Shown here: positions 33,619 through 43,800 of the stretch, piece after piece | How the letters are laid out: each line of letters begins with the position of its first letter | Position numbering within the stretch: the stretch's first letter is position 1 | DNA from: an uncultured Acidimicrobiales bacterium | Lineage (GTDB): Bacteria > Actinomycetota > Acidimicrobiia > Acidimicrobiales > SZUA-35 | Length of the DNA stretch: 64,000 nt | Direction: 5' to 3' | Assembly: GCA_937922805.1 (NCBI GenBank) | Contig: CALAJV010000010.1 | Span: 186,001-250,000 of the forward strand | The notes under the pieces: model-generated | Told to the model about the DNA's origin: nothing | What the model saw: only the letters and a program-made list of their open reading frames with translations | Databases searched by the model: none | Made by a program: the position numbers and the translations under genes

Positions 33619-35169
33619 ATGAGTACAAAGAGCTTTGACTGGCTAGCCCACCACGCCCAGGTTCGAGGCGAGAGTGAAGCTGTGGTTGATCTCGGAACCG
33701 GCCGCAGGTTCACGTGGGTCCAGATCAACGATCGAACCTCTCGACTCGCGGCCGCTCTGACCGACGAGCTCGGTATCAGTAGAGGTGACCGGGTTGCAGT
33801 TCTCGCCAACAACAACTCAAACGTATTCGAAGTTCAATTCGCTTGCTGGAAGTTGGGAGCCATTTTCGTTCCGCTCAACTGGCGCTTGGCCATCCCAGAG
33901 CTTGAGTACATCTTGAATGACGCTAAGCCGACGGTGCTTGTCCACGACGACCCTTTCGACCATACTGCGGCGCAACTAGCGAAGCTGGTCGATATCGAGC
34001 ATCGAATAAACTGGGACGGAACCTCGGCCGAGGGTTCAGACCGAGTAATCGACTACGAAGATCTCCTGGTGTCAGTTGACCCCTTTGACAGTTCGGTGAG
34101 CTCGTTAACCCACGACGACCCGATCACAATCATGTATACCTCGGGGACGACCGGTCGACCCAAAGGCGCGATTATCACTCACGGCATGACACTCTGGAAC
34201 GCCATCAACTGCGTCGAGTTCTTCAAAGTCGGTGTCGACATGACTAACCTCACTCTGTTGCCGCTGTTTCACACTGGTGGACTTAACTGCTTTGCCAACC
34301 CAGCCTTCCATTTCGGAGGTCGCAACATCGTGATGCGTGATTTCGAACCTTCGCTTGGACTCGAGTATTTAACCAACGCTGACCATGGTGTCACCCATTT
34401 GCTAGGAGTGCCGGCGAATTTTCTGTTCATGAGCCAAGACCCAGGATTCGAATCAGCTACTTTTCCGACCATCGAAATCTGTGGTGTTGGAGGCTCCCCG
34501 ACGCCGGAGCCTTTGATTAGAACGTGGGCGGCTAAAGGATTGCCGCTTCAACAAGGGTTTGGAATGACCGAGACGTCTCCCATGGTGCTAGCCCTTCGGC
34601 CCGAAGATGCAGCAGTCAAAATAGGTGCCGCCGGGCGTCCGGCGATGCATAACGAAGTCCGAATAGTCGACGATGAAGGTAACGAAGTGACCGAAGCAGG
34701 GGTAGTGGGCGAGCTTTGGGTTCGAGGTCCGAACGTGACTCCCGGCTACTGGAACAAGCCGGAGGCGACCGCTGAGTCGTTTACCGATGGGTGGCTTCAT
34801 ACCGGTGATGCAACCAAGACTGACGATGATGGATTTTTCTACATCATCGACCGTTGGAAAGATATGTACATTTCTGGTGGCGAGAACGTCTATCCGGCTG
34901 AAGTCGAATCGGTGATCTATCAATTGCCGGAGATTGGGGAAGTGTCCGTCATCGGTGTTCCCAGCGAAAAATGGGTTGAAGTTGGCCGGGCTTGCGTCGT
35001 TCTGAAAGAAGGCGAAGCGCTAGACGAAAAGTCAATTATCGATCATTGTCGAGAGAATCTGGCCCGATTTAAGGTGCCGCAGTCGGTTATCTTCATCGAC
35101 GAGATTCCCCACAATGCCACCGGCAAAGTTTTGAAGCGAGAACTGCGAGACGCGTATGGGCAGCCTTGA
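33619..35169 (+). CDS. AMP-forming acyl-CoA synthetase (FadD-like)
   Basis: A 516-residue ANL-superfamily ligase. The P-loop is YTSGTTGRPKGAI (about 173-185), the adenylate motif GFGMTETSP (about 313-321), the hinge region GWLHTGDATKTDDDGFFYII and the Lys of the C-terminal domain is in NATGKVLKREL. YISGGENVYPAEVE is also typical. It activates a carboxylic acid to an acyl-AMP and then to acyl-CoA. The chain length is not told by the motifs; the medium/long-chain or aromatic acid group is likeliest. No neighbour is co-transcribed. Confidence 0.94.
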   Translation: MSTKSFDWLAHHAQVRGESEAVVDLGTGRRFTWVQINDRTSRLAAALTDELGISRGDRVAVLANNNSNVFEVQFACWKLGAIFVPLNWRLAIPELEYILNDAKPTVLVHDDPFDHTAAQLAKLVDIEHRINWDGTSAEGSDRVIDYEDLLVSVDPFDSSVSSLTHDDPITIMYTSGTTGRPKGAIITHGMTLWNAINCVEFFKVGVDMTNLTLLPLFHTGGLNCFANPAFHFGGRNIVMRDFEPSLGLEYLTNADHGVTHLLGVPANFLFMSQDPGFESATFPTIEICGVGGSPTPEPLIRTWAAKGLPLQQGFGMTETSPMVLALRPEDAAVKIGAAGRPAMHNEVRIVDDEGNEVTEAGVVGELWVRGPNVTPGYWNKPEATAESFTDGWLHTGDATKTDDDGFFYIIDRWKDMYISGGENVYPAEVESVIYQLPEIGEVSVIGVPSEKWVEVGRACVVLKEGEALDEKSIIDHCRENLARFKVPQSVIFIDEIPHNATGKVLKRELRDAYGQP

Positions 35170-35202
35170 CTGCATGGCGACCGTCAAACGTAGCGATTCG
35201 TG

Positions 35203-35246
35203 GCGACTCGATGCTGTGACTTGATGCTGCGACTCGAGGCTGTGAC
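35203..35246 (+). repeat. 18-base direct repeat between convergent genes
   Basis: Two copies of GCGACTCGATGCTGTGAC (35203-35220) and, with one mismatch, GCGACTCGAGGCTGTGAC (35229-35246), eight bases apart. The spacer TTGATGCT repeats part of the unit. It lies between the stops of the acyl-CoA ligase and the Ser/Thr kinase. It could be a decayed duplication; no function is evident. Confidence 0.6.
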
Positions 35247-35263
35247 GTGTGCAGCGGACTCGG

Positions 35264-36979
35264 CTATTCGATGAGTAGCCGAGTCTCGTTGCTGCGTGGA
35301 TCGGACCGACCCTCGGTGCTATCGGCCCAAACTCGCAACCGATAGGTTCCCGGCGACAATTTTCCGGCGTCTATGGATAATGACCATTGGACATCGTTGC
35401 CTCCTGCCGGAGCGACCGAGATTGGGGTCTGCTGGAAGGTAGAGCCCAGGGAATTGGTTGACTGGTTCCAATACAAGCCAGTGTCGAGGTTCTTAATAAC
35501 AAGCCGAACCCGTTCTATTCCCTCCGTTGGGCCAACTGCAGTGCCGCTGATAGTAACGGCGCCTGATTTTGTGGCACCATCCAACGGCGATCGGATGTAT
35601 GCCCGGACCGCAGTCAACTCGTTTCGCAATGTTGATGTCGGAGCCAACGTCGATCGGCTAGTCGATTGGGTAGATGTAGTCGATGTAGTAGATGTAGTAG
35701 ATGTAGTCGATGTGGTCGGAACAGAAGTCTCGTCTCGGGTAGTACCGGTGGATTCTCCAGTTGTAGTCGGAACGGTTTGGGATGTGGAACGTGGAGGCTG
35801 CTCTGGTTCCACAGTCGAGGAGGCCCGAGTGGAGGTGGTCTGGCCGTCAGTCGTCAAGTCGGTCGTTGCACTTGACTCGGTTACCACCAACGGATCAAGC
35901 TCTTCGTCGGTTGAGCCCTGTCCCTGTTGGGTTTGTGCATCCTGACCTTGGGTTTGTTCTTGTCGATCAGAGCCGGTGGTTTCGATATCAGACCGATCGT
36001 CCTGGCTAGCAAATAGAACCGACGCCCCAACCAAGACAGCCAAGAACAACCCAGCCACCGCGAGGACAGCCTTTTGTGGCCATTTACCAGTTGACCCTCG
36101 GCGCCCTCCGCTTAACCGTCGTAGCGAAGCCGTTGTTGAGCCGGCAGACCCCTTCGGTTCGAGGCATCGACGCAGTGCTTCGAACCACTGCTCCATCGTC
36201 GAGAATCGATCCTCTGGTTCTGGAGCCAAACCTTGATCAAAGAATGAGTCAAGCTCGGTCGTTAGGCCGGTAGTTAGGGCCGCCCATTCCATAAGAGCGG
36301 TGGCGCTGAAAATGTCGGCTCGAGCGTCGATCACGGTAACAGCGTCTTGTTGCTCGGGGGCAGCGAAGCCCCGGGTTCCTCCGCCGGCAGTTAGCCCCGA
36401 CGCGTAGTGGAGATCCTTAGCTAGACCGAGGTCGGCGAGGAGAAACCTCTCGTCTGGTTCCAGAATGGCTGAGGTGTCCGGGTTTGGGCCCCGGGGGGAA
36501 GAAACAGTCGGAGGCGAGCGGTCGACCCCTCCTTGGATCAAGATGTTCCCGGGCGAAATGTCGCGGTGAACAATACCCAAACTATGAAGCGTCGAAAGTG
36601 CGTCGGCTAAGTGGCGACCGAGTATCAAAAGATCGGAAACAGTTACTGATCGGTTTTCCAAGCGGAGTTCATCGAGGCGATGCCGTAAATCTCCTCGATC
36701 GGCCAACTCGAGAACCATGAACGGCTGTCCGGACTCGGTCTCACCGATCTCGTAGATGGCGGCGATCGACGAGCTTTCAACGGCGGCGAGCAGCTCAACT
36801 TCGTCTAGAAACCGTTCTCGCATTTCTGGAAGGAGGCTGTGGTTGTCTGCTAGGACTTTGATGGCGACCTGCTGTCCGCTTTGTTCGTCAAGGCCCCGGT
36901 AGACGGTGGATGAGCTACCTACTCCGATTGGCGCCACAATTCGGTAGCCCCCGATCTTGCGTTTCTCTCTCATCGTCAC
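35264..36979 (-). CDS. Transmembrane Ser/Thr protein kinase with extracellular Ig-like domain
   Basis: A 571-residue Hanks-type kinase. The glycine loop is GVGSSSTV (19-26), Lys41, Glu60, catalytic loop HRDISPGN (138-145), DLG (173-175) and APE (197-199). The catalytic-loop lysine seen in most Ser/Thr kinases is Ser142, and an insert of about 25 residues (RSPPTVSSPRGPNPDTSAIL) precedes the DLG motif. TM is at about 313-335. Outside are a Ser/Thr/Gln-rich stalk (340-445) with a TST repeat, and a beta domain (about 450-571; ISGTAVGP, LSPGTYRLRVWADS) like bacterial Ig modules. GTG 36979 or ATG 36973 is the start, right after the ECF sigma stop. It may control that sigma factor, an inference. Confidence 0.92.
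   Translation of the reverse strand: MTMREKRKIGGYRIVAPIGVGSSSTVYRGLDEQSGQQVAIKVLADNHSLLPEMRERFLDEVELLAAVESSSIAAIYEIGETESGQPFMVLELADRGDLRHRLDELRLENRSVTVSDLLILGRHLADALSTLHSLGIVHRDISPGNILIQGGVDRSPPTVSSPRGPNPDTSAILEPDERFLLADLGLAKDLHYASGLTAGGGTRGFAAPEQQDAVTVIDARADIFSATALMEWAALTTGLTTELDSFFDQGLAPEPEDRFSTMEQWFEALRRCLEPKGSAGSTTASLRRLSGGRRGSTGKWPQKAVLAVAGLFLAVLVGASVLFASQDDRSDIETTGSDRQEQTQGQDAQTQQGQGSTDEELDPLVVTESSATTDLTTDGQTTSTRASSTVEPEQPPRSTSQTVPTTTGESTGTTRDETSVPTTSTTSTTSTTSTTSTQSTSRSTLAPTSTLRNELTAVRAYIRSPLDGATKSGAVTISGTAVGPTEGIERVRLVIKNLDTGLYWNQSTNSLGSTFQQTPISVAPAGGNDVQWSLSIDAGKLSPGTYRLRVWADSTEGRSDPRSNETRLLIE
35670..35714 (-). repeat. 9-base tandem repeat in the kinase stalk
   Basis: Five consecutive 9-base units on the plus strand (GTAGATGTA or GTCGATGTA, the last ending GTG) encode repeated Thr-Ser-Thr in the extracellular stalk. 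A unit of nine means that slippage changes stalk length without breaking the frame. Confidence 0.85.
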
Positions 36980-36983
36980 GTGG

Positions 36984-37712
36984 CTACCGCAGTCGTTCCG
37001 CGAGCAGGGCTCGCCCCCGTGACAACCGGGATCGAACTGTGTTTATTTGCAAACCCTGCCGCTCAGCAATTTCGGCGTAGCTAAGTCCCTCCAGATCGCG
37101 AAGCACAACTGTGGTCCGGAATTCCGGTGGCAGGGTAGCAATGGCCTCTTTAACCACATCTCGCTCGGCCACGAGCGACGACATTCGACGACGGGCATTG
37201 TCATGGAACATATCGTCAGGGGAAAGATCCGCCGTCGAACGCAATTTGCGGGCATGATTGACGGCAATATTGCGAGCCACTACGTAAAGCCAAGTGGTGA
37301 ATTTTGATTCGGCCCGATACCGGTGGATGGAACGAGCCACGTTGACTAGGACATCTTGGCCAATGTCTTTTGTTTGTTCCGGATTTTGAATAACTCGACC
37401 AATCGCAGGTCCGGCCAAGTCGTACTCTACGATTGCCGCGAGTAAAACCTCAAGGCTGTATGGCGATCCTGCCGCCGCCGACAACGCAAGGCCGTTGAGG
37501 ACCGCCGACTGAGTTTCGAGTGTAGATGAGCTGTCGGAATCGGGAGAATCCTCGTCTGTGCCGTCATCGACCAAAGCATCGGCATCGGTGTCAGCGAGCA
37601 ACACAAAAAGTTGAGTTTCTGCTGAGTTAGACCCGCTCTCTAGCTGTTGAATTAGGGTCGCTATGTCGCCTGTGGCCTGGCTGCCGCCCCCGCCGTTGAT
37701 CCGCCGTGTCAC
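36984..37712 (-). CDS. ECF-type RNA polymerase sigma factor with acidic N-terminal extension
   Basis: A 242-residue sigma-70-family factor. Sigma region 2 is at about 85-158 (DIGQDVLVNVARSIHRYRAE, FTTWLYVVARNIAVNHARKL) and region 4 at about 185-240 (LPPEFRTTVVLRDLEGLSYA, INTVRSRLSRGRALLAERLR), with the expected spacing. The first 80 residues are an unusual acidic, Asp/Ser-rich extension that could be regulatory. No anti-sigma gene is adjacent; instead the kinase gene follows after four bases. In some actinobacteria and planctomycetes, sigma factors are paired with Ser/Thr kinases. It lies 185 bases after the giant gene on the same strand. GTG 37712 is the start. Confidence 0.88.
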   Translation of the reverse strand: MTRRINGGGGSQATGDIATLIQQLESGSNSAETQLFVLLADTDADALVDDGTDEDSPDSDSSSTLETQSAVLNGLALSAAAGSPYSLEVLLAAIVEYDLAGPAIGRVIQNPEQTKDIGQDVLVNVARSIHRYRAESKFTTWLYVVARNIAVNHARKLRSTADLSPDDMFHDNARRRMSSLVAERDVVKEAIATLPPEFRTTVVLRDLEGLSYAEIAERQGLQINTVRSRLSRGRALLAERLR

Positions 37713-37897
37713 ACTCTCTACTGTACGGTGCTGGTCGCTACCGATCCACTAGGGGTGTTTTGCCTCTAAGCCGATGGTCTCAAACGTCGGTTGACCGGCG
37801 AACATACGCTCTAGTAGCACTGTTCGTCTACCTGCGGAACGGTGCGTGAGTAGCCGAACCGACGAGGCCCGACTACCCACAGCACGAATAGCTCCAA

Positions 37898-40800
37898 CTA
37901 GTTGTTACGGCGTTGTAGCCGACGGTTAGGCCGAGTCCAACCTACAAGCGCCAGTGCCGCCAGGCCGGCGAGGGCCAAGCCAAATCCGGTATAGACCCAG
38001 CGCCATGCGCTGGAACCAGTAAAGGCTAACGACTCCTCGGGAACCTCGATAGCGACCGTGCTCTCGTTATCTTCAAGGGTTGGGTCGTGATGTTCTGACG
38101 CTATAGCTGCGACGTTGAGAATCGAGCCGGCTTCCTTGATCGTCGCCCCATAAGTGATTGACATCGATTCACCTGACGCCAGCACGTCTATGGTCCAGTT
38201 CAACGTGTGGCCAGCTTCATCGTAGATGACCGTGCCATCGGTGGACGAAGTCGACACGTCGCCAAGTTGGCTAGGTAGCGTGTCCACCACCATGACGTCG
38301 GTGGCTTCTGTCTCGCCCACGTTAGTTACAACCAGCGTGAACTCTACTGCTTGGCCAACAGTGGCCGAGGCAACCGAAGCCGTCTTTACAATGCTCAGGT
38401 CAGGCGGGGCCAGAACCTCAGAATCGTCACTCGCTTCAACCGGCGTTCCGCAGTCTTCCAACTCTCCGTCGCCACAGACCACGCCAGTTGGAGTGCCGAT
38501 TGCGGCGGCAGTATTAACAAAGCCGGCTGAAACATTTTCAAGCGCACAAACGTTAGACGCCGACTCTCCAACTGGTAGCAGCGGAATCACAGTCTCACAG
38601 GCTGGAGCTAGTTCGTCTTGAAGCTCAACGTTAGACAGGTCGATATTTCCAGTGTTGGTCACCGTTAGCCTCCAGATCGCCGTTCCGTCATCGGGAACTA
38701 CGGCTGAGTCAGCCCAGTGATCGGCCACGTCAGCGTCGCACTCTGCCAACGAGTTGAATCGGCAAAGGTCTTTGACTAGGGCAATGCCCGGTTCTGAGCC
38801 GTAGGCGTTTGATGGATCATCGTCGCCGATCGGCGCCGATGGTTGCCCAGTGCTCGGATCGATCACAGGGGTGAACGGGTCTCCTTCGTTGACCGGTGGA
38901 TTGGCCGGCGTCCCTGAGACAGTTCCGATGTTGGTGTATTGGCCACCGTCGATTGCTAACGGACCGGCGGTACATTCCATCGACTCGCCAACGAGTAGCG
39001 TCGTCGATGGGCAGATCACAACCAGGCGTGGATCGTCGTCACCGACAACAATATTCATAATTGCTGCCTCGCCGGTGTTGGTTACAACGTAGGTCCATGA
39101 CACTTCAGTTCCTGAAGGCACGATCAGTCCAGGGGCCTCGTCGGCATCTTCGCCGTCGACGAACTTCTCAATGTCTACGCCGCTGCTGAGGCCGGTGTAG
39201 GAATCATCGTCGGTGTCGGTCACCGGCTCGTCGGGCTTGGTCTCGCCCTCGGGGTCGGTAACTGGTGGAGGATCAGCAACGACTGTGCCGTTATTGGTGT
39301 ACAGCCCAGCGGTTACGACTCCACTTGCGGTGAATTCCCAAGTTTCGTCTAGATCGAGCAGGCCATCTTCGTTGCTGTCACCAGAAACGTAGGTAGCCGT
39401 AAAGTCATCGGCTGGATCGGTAGCGGTGCCAGCATCGTCGGTGACCGTTACGTTAGCCAGAGCAACGTTTCCAGTATTGACTACGGTGTAGGTCCACACC
39501 ACTGGGTCACCAACAATGAGGCTAATTCCAGGCGGCGTCGAATTGTCGGTACCATTTGTTAGCTTGGTGACGTCAACTCCGGGGTTTGATCCAAAGTGGT
39601 TGTCGACCGCGTCGTCAGTTATTGGTGGTTGCGGAATTTCGTTTCCGTCTGGGTCGGTAGCCGGTGGTGGCGTGCCTTCTGCCTCAGCAGTGTTGAGGTA
39701 CTGTCCGTCTGTGGCTACTCCGGTAGCTTCGAAAATCCACACTTCATCGGTATCGAGAAGACCATCGTCGTTAGTATCTCCCGACACATAGTCAGCGGTG
39801 AAATCGTCAGCAGGGTCGGTCGGTGTTCCAGCGTCATCCACTACCGATACATCGCTCAAGGCAATGTTGCCGGTGTTAGAGACGGTGTAGATCCATCGGA
39901 CCGGTTCGCCAGTCGGAATGTAAACGCCAGGAGCGGTATCGCTATCGGCTCCGTTGGTAGTTTTCGCCACCGCGATTCCAGGGTCGATTCCGAAGTGGTA
40001 GTCGGGGTCATCGTCGTCGGTTGCTTCGCCCGGCGTGGTTGACCCGTCAGGGTTCGTTGTATCGGGGCCGTTGCCGGTAACGATTGCGGTGTTGTTGTAT
40101 TGACCGGCTGTAACTAGTGGTCGGGTTGCCGCAAAAACCCACGTTTCGTCGGTGTCCAACAACCCGTTGTCGTTAGTGTCGCCATTCATGTAGGTGGCAG
40201 CGAAATCGTCGGCCGGGTCGGCTGGGGTGCCGTCGTCGTCGTTGACGACAACATTAGCGAGTGGCACGTTGCCTGGATTAGTCACGGTGTAGGTCCACGT
40301 CACTACCGAACCAATCGGAGCGTAGATGCCAGGCCCGGTGTTGGAATCAACCGTGTTCGTGACCTTGACCAGGTTCACCATTGGGTCCGAACCGAAGTAG
40401 TGGTCGATGGCATCATCGGTGACCGTCTCGTCTTCAGTTACGGTGCCGTCGGGTTCTGTTACGTCAGGGCCCCGTCCGCTAGCCGTTGCTGTATTTTCAT
40501 ATTGCCCAACAATGGCGGACCCAGAAGCGGTGAACTCCCAAGCTTCATCGAGGTCGAGCCACCCATCGTCGTTGGTATCGCCGGAAACGTAGGTGGCGGT
40601 GATGTCATCGGCCGGATCAGCTGGCGTGCCAGCATCGTCGACAACATCAACTGCTTGCAGAGGAAAGTTTCCAATGTTGGTAACGGTGTAGCTCCATGTA
40701 ACCGGACCACCATCAGGAACGTATACGCCCGGCTCTATGTCAGAGTCGACGGTGTTCGTTATTTTGGTGATCTCGATGCCGGTTCCGGTGCCGAAGTAAT

Positions 40801-43800
40801 GATCTACTGCAGTGTCGGTTACGGCGGGGCTAGGAGACGTGGAGCCATCAGGGTTTGTGACCGAAGGAGGGGTTCCTACCGTTGCAGCCACGTTGGCGTA
40901 TTCTCCGCCGGTGGCGGTTCCAGTTGCGGTATAGATCCAGGTCTCGTCAAGGTCGAGGAGGCCGTCACCGTTGGCGTCGCCGGACACATAACTCGGGAAC
41001 AAATTGTCAGCTGGGTCGGCTGGAGTTCCGTTGTCGTCGCTGACGACAACGTTGCTAAGAGCGATGTTGCCAGGGTTTGTGACCGTGTAGGTCCACACGA
41101 CTGGATCGCCGACTGAAATGAATACACCAGGAGCAGTATCGCTATCGACCTCGTTGGTTGTTTTGACCAAGGCGATCGCTGGATCGATTCCGAAGTGGCT
41201 ATCTGGGTCGTCGTCGTTTACCGTTTCACCGGTTGTAGTGGTCCCATCGGTGTTAGTGGTGTCTGGCCCTTGGCCCGACACCACAGCAATGTTGGTGTAC
41301 TGACCGGGGTCTACGTTTGGTCGAGTAGCAGCGAACACCCACGTCTCATTTAGATCGAGAATGTTGTCACCGTTGGCGTCGCCATTCATGTAGCTGGCGG
41401 TGAAGTCGTCGGCAGGATCTAGTGGGGTTCCGTTGTCGTCAACGACAGAAACGTTCGAGAGCGGTACGTTGCCCGGGTTGGTCACGGTGTAGGTCCACGT
41501 TACTACCGAACCAATCGGTGCGTAGATGCCTGGTCCAGAATTGGAGTCAACCGTGTTGGTAACCTTCACTAGGTCTATAAGCGGATCAGATCCGAAGTAG
41601 TAGTCAATCGCGTCGTTCTCAACTTCTTCACCTGGCGTGGTGGACCCATCAGGGTTCGTTGTGTCAGGGCCGTTTCCGGTAGCTTCTGCAGTGTTGTTGT
41701 ATGAACCAACAATAGCGGTGCCACTGGCGGTGAATTCCCATGTCTCGTCGAGATCGAGGAGGCCGTCACCATTGGTATCTCCAGACACGTAGGTGGCGGT
41801 GATATCGTCTGCGGCATCTGCCGGCGTTCCGGCGTCATCGGTCACGGTAACGTTCGAAAGCGCCACGTTTCCAGGGTTCGTAACGGTATAGGTCCAGGTA
41901 ACTGGCTCACCATCGGGGACAAAGACGCCGGGTGCGACATCAGAGTCGACAGTGTTCGTAACTTTGCTAACGGCGATGGCCGGATCAGAACCGAAGTAAT
42001 TGTCGACCGTGTCATCGGTGACAGTTTGGCCGGTTGTCGTGCTGCCATCAGGGTTAGTGGTCAGAGGTGCAATGCCACTTGTTATGGCGGCATTGGTGTA
42101 TTGGCCGGTGACTGCGGTACCGGTAGCGGTGAATATCCAACTTTCGTCGACGTCGAGCAGCCCATCGCCGTTGGTGTCGCCGGAAGCGTAAGTTCCGGTT
42201 ATATCGTCGGCAGGGTCGGTCGGAGTGCCAGCGTCATCGTTCACAGCAACATTGGCTAGAGCGATGTTTCCGGGGTTGGTGATCGTGTATGTCCAGGTAA
42301 CTGGATCTCCGTCGGGGATGTAGACGCCTGGGGTTGAGTCGCTATCGACACCGTTTGTGGTTTTCACAATGGCAATCTCTGGATCGGTTCCGAAAGCGAA
42401 GTCAGGATCGTCATCGTTGACCGATTCGCCAGCCGTCGTCGAGCCATCAGGGTTGGTGGTATCGGGTCCTTGGCCGGTTACAACTGCGGTATTGTTGTAC
42501 TGTCCAGAGGTAACCAGAGGTCGGGTGGCGGCGAATATCCACGTCTCGGTTAGATCGAGAATGTTGTCGCCATTAGTGTCGCCACTCATGTAGGTTCCGG
42601 GGAAGTCATCTGCTGGGTCGGCTGGAGTGCCATTGTCGTCGACGACGGCAATGCCCGAGAGCGGAACGTTTCCTGGGTTAGTGATGGTGTATGTCCAAGT
42701 GACAACGCTGCCGATTGGCACGTAAATACCAGGTCCGGTATTGGAATCCACGGTGTTGGTTACTTTGACCAGGTTCACCGCCGGGTCGGACCCGAAGTAG
42801 TGATCTACGGCATCGTTGGTAACAGGAACGCCTGGGGTTACCGTGCCGTCTGGTTCGGTTATGTCGGGGCCAGATCCAGAAGCGGTGGCGGTGTTTTGGT
42901 ATTGGCCGGAAATGGCGGAGCCACTCGCAGTAAAGACCCACGTCTCGGTGAGGTTGAGCAGGCCATCGCCATTGGTATCGCCCGATACGTACGTGCCAGT
43001 GATGTCGTCCGCTCCGTCAGCTGGGGTTCCGGCGTCATCGGCAACTGTTACCCCTTGTAGCGGCACGTTGCCGGTGTTGGTAACGGTGTAGGTCCAGGTG
43101 ACGGGGCCACCATCAGGTACGTACGGGCCAGTAGGGACGTCAGAATCGATCGTGTTGGTCGTTTTGACCAGTGCGATCCCTGGCTCTGAACCGAAATGGT
43201 TGTCAACGGCGGTGTCGGTTACTGGATCCGACGGGGTAGAGGTTCCATCGGGGTTGACGATGTCGGGCGGAGTGCCACTAGCTGTTGCGGCGTTGGTGTA
43301 CTGGCCGCTGGTGGCGGTTCCACTCGCAGTAAAGATCCACGTCTCGGTGATGTCGAGGAAGCCGTCGCCATTCGTATCTCCAGAAGTGTAGGTGCCAGCT
43401 ATATCGTCGCCGGTTGAAGGGGTTCCGTTGTCATCTGACACCGATACACCCGATAAGGCGATATTGCCGGTATTGGTCACGGTATAGGTCCACGTTACGG
43501 GGTCGCCGACTGGAACGAACACGCCAGGGGCGGTGTCGTTGTCGGTTCCCTGCGTTACTTTGACGATTTCGATTCCAGGGTTAATTCCGAAATGGTGATC
43601 AATGGCTGAATCAGTAACCGGATCTGAAGCAGTGGTAGACCCATCAGGATTTGTGCTGGCAGGCGGTCTGCCGGTTACCACCGCGGTGTTTGCATACTGG
43701 TCGGCCTTACCGGTTCCGGATGCGACAAATGTCCAAGTTTCAGTCGGATCAAGCAGGCCATCTGTATTGGTGTCGCCGGAGATGTATAGTGCAGCGAAAT

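Noticed and set aside
40400..41116. 238-codon open frame on the plus strand inside the calcium-loop giant
   Set aside because: It is antisense to a repetitive gene, Gly/Val/Ser-rich with no fold or ribosome site. Similar shadows recur in other repeats.
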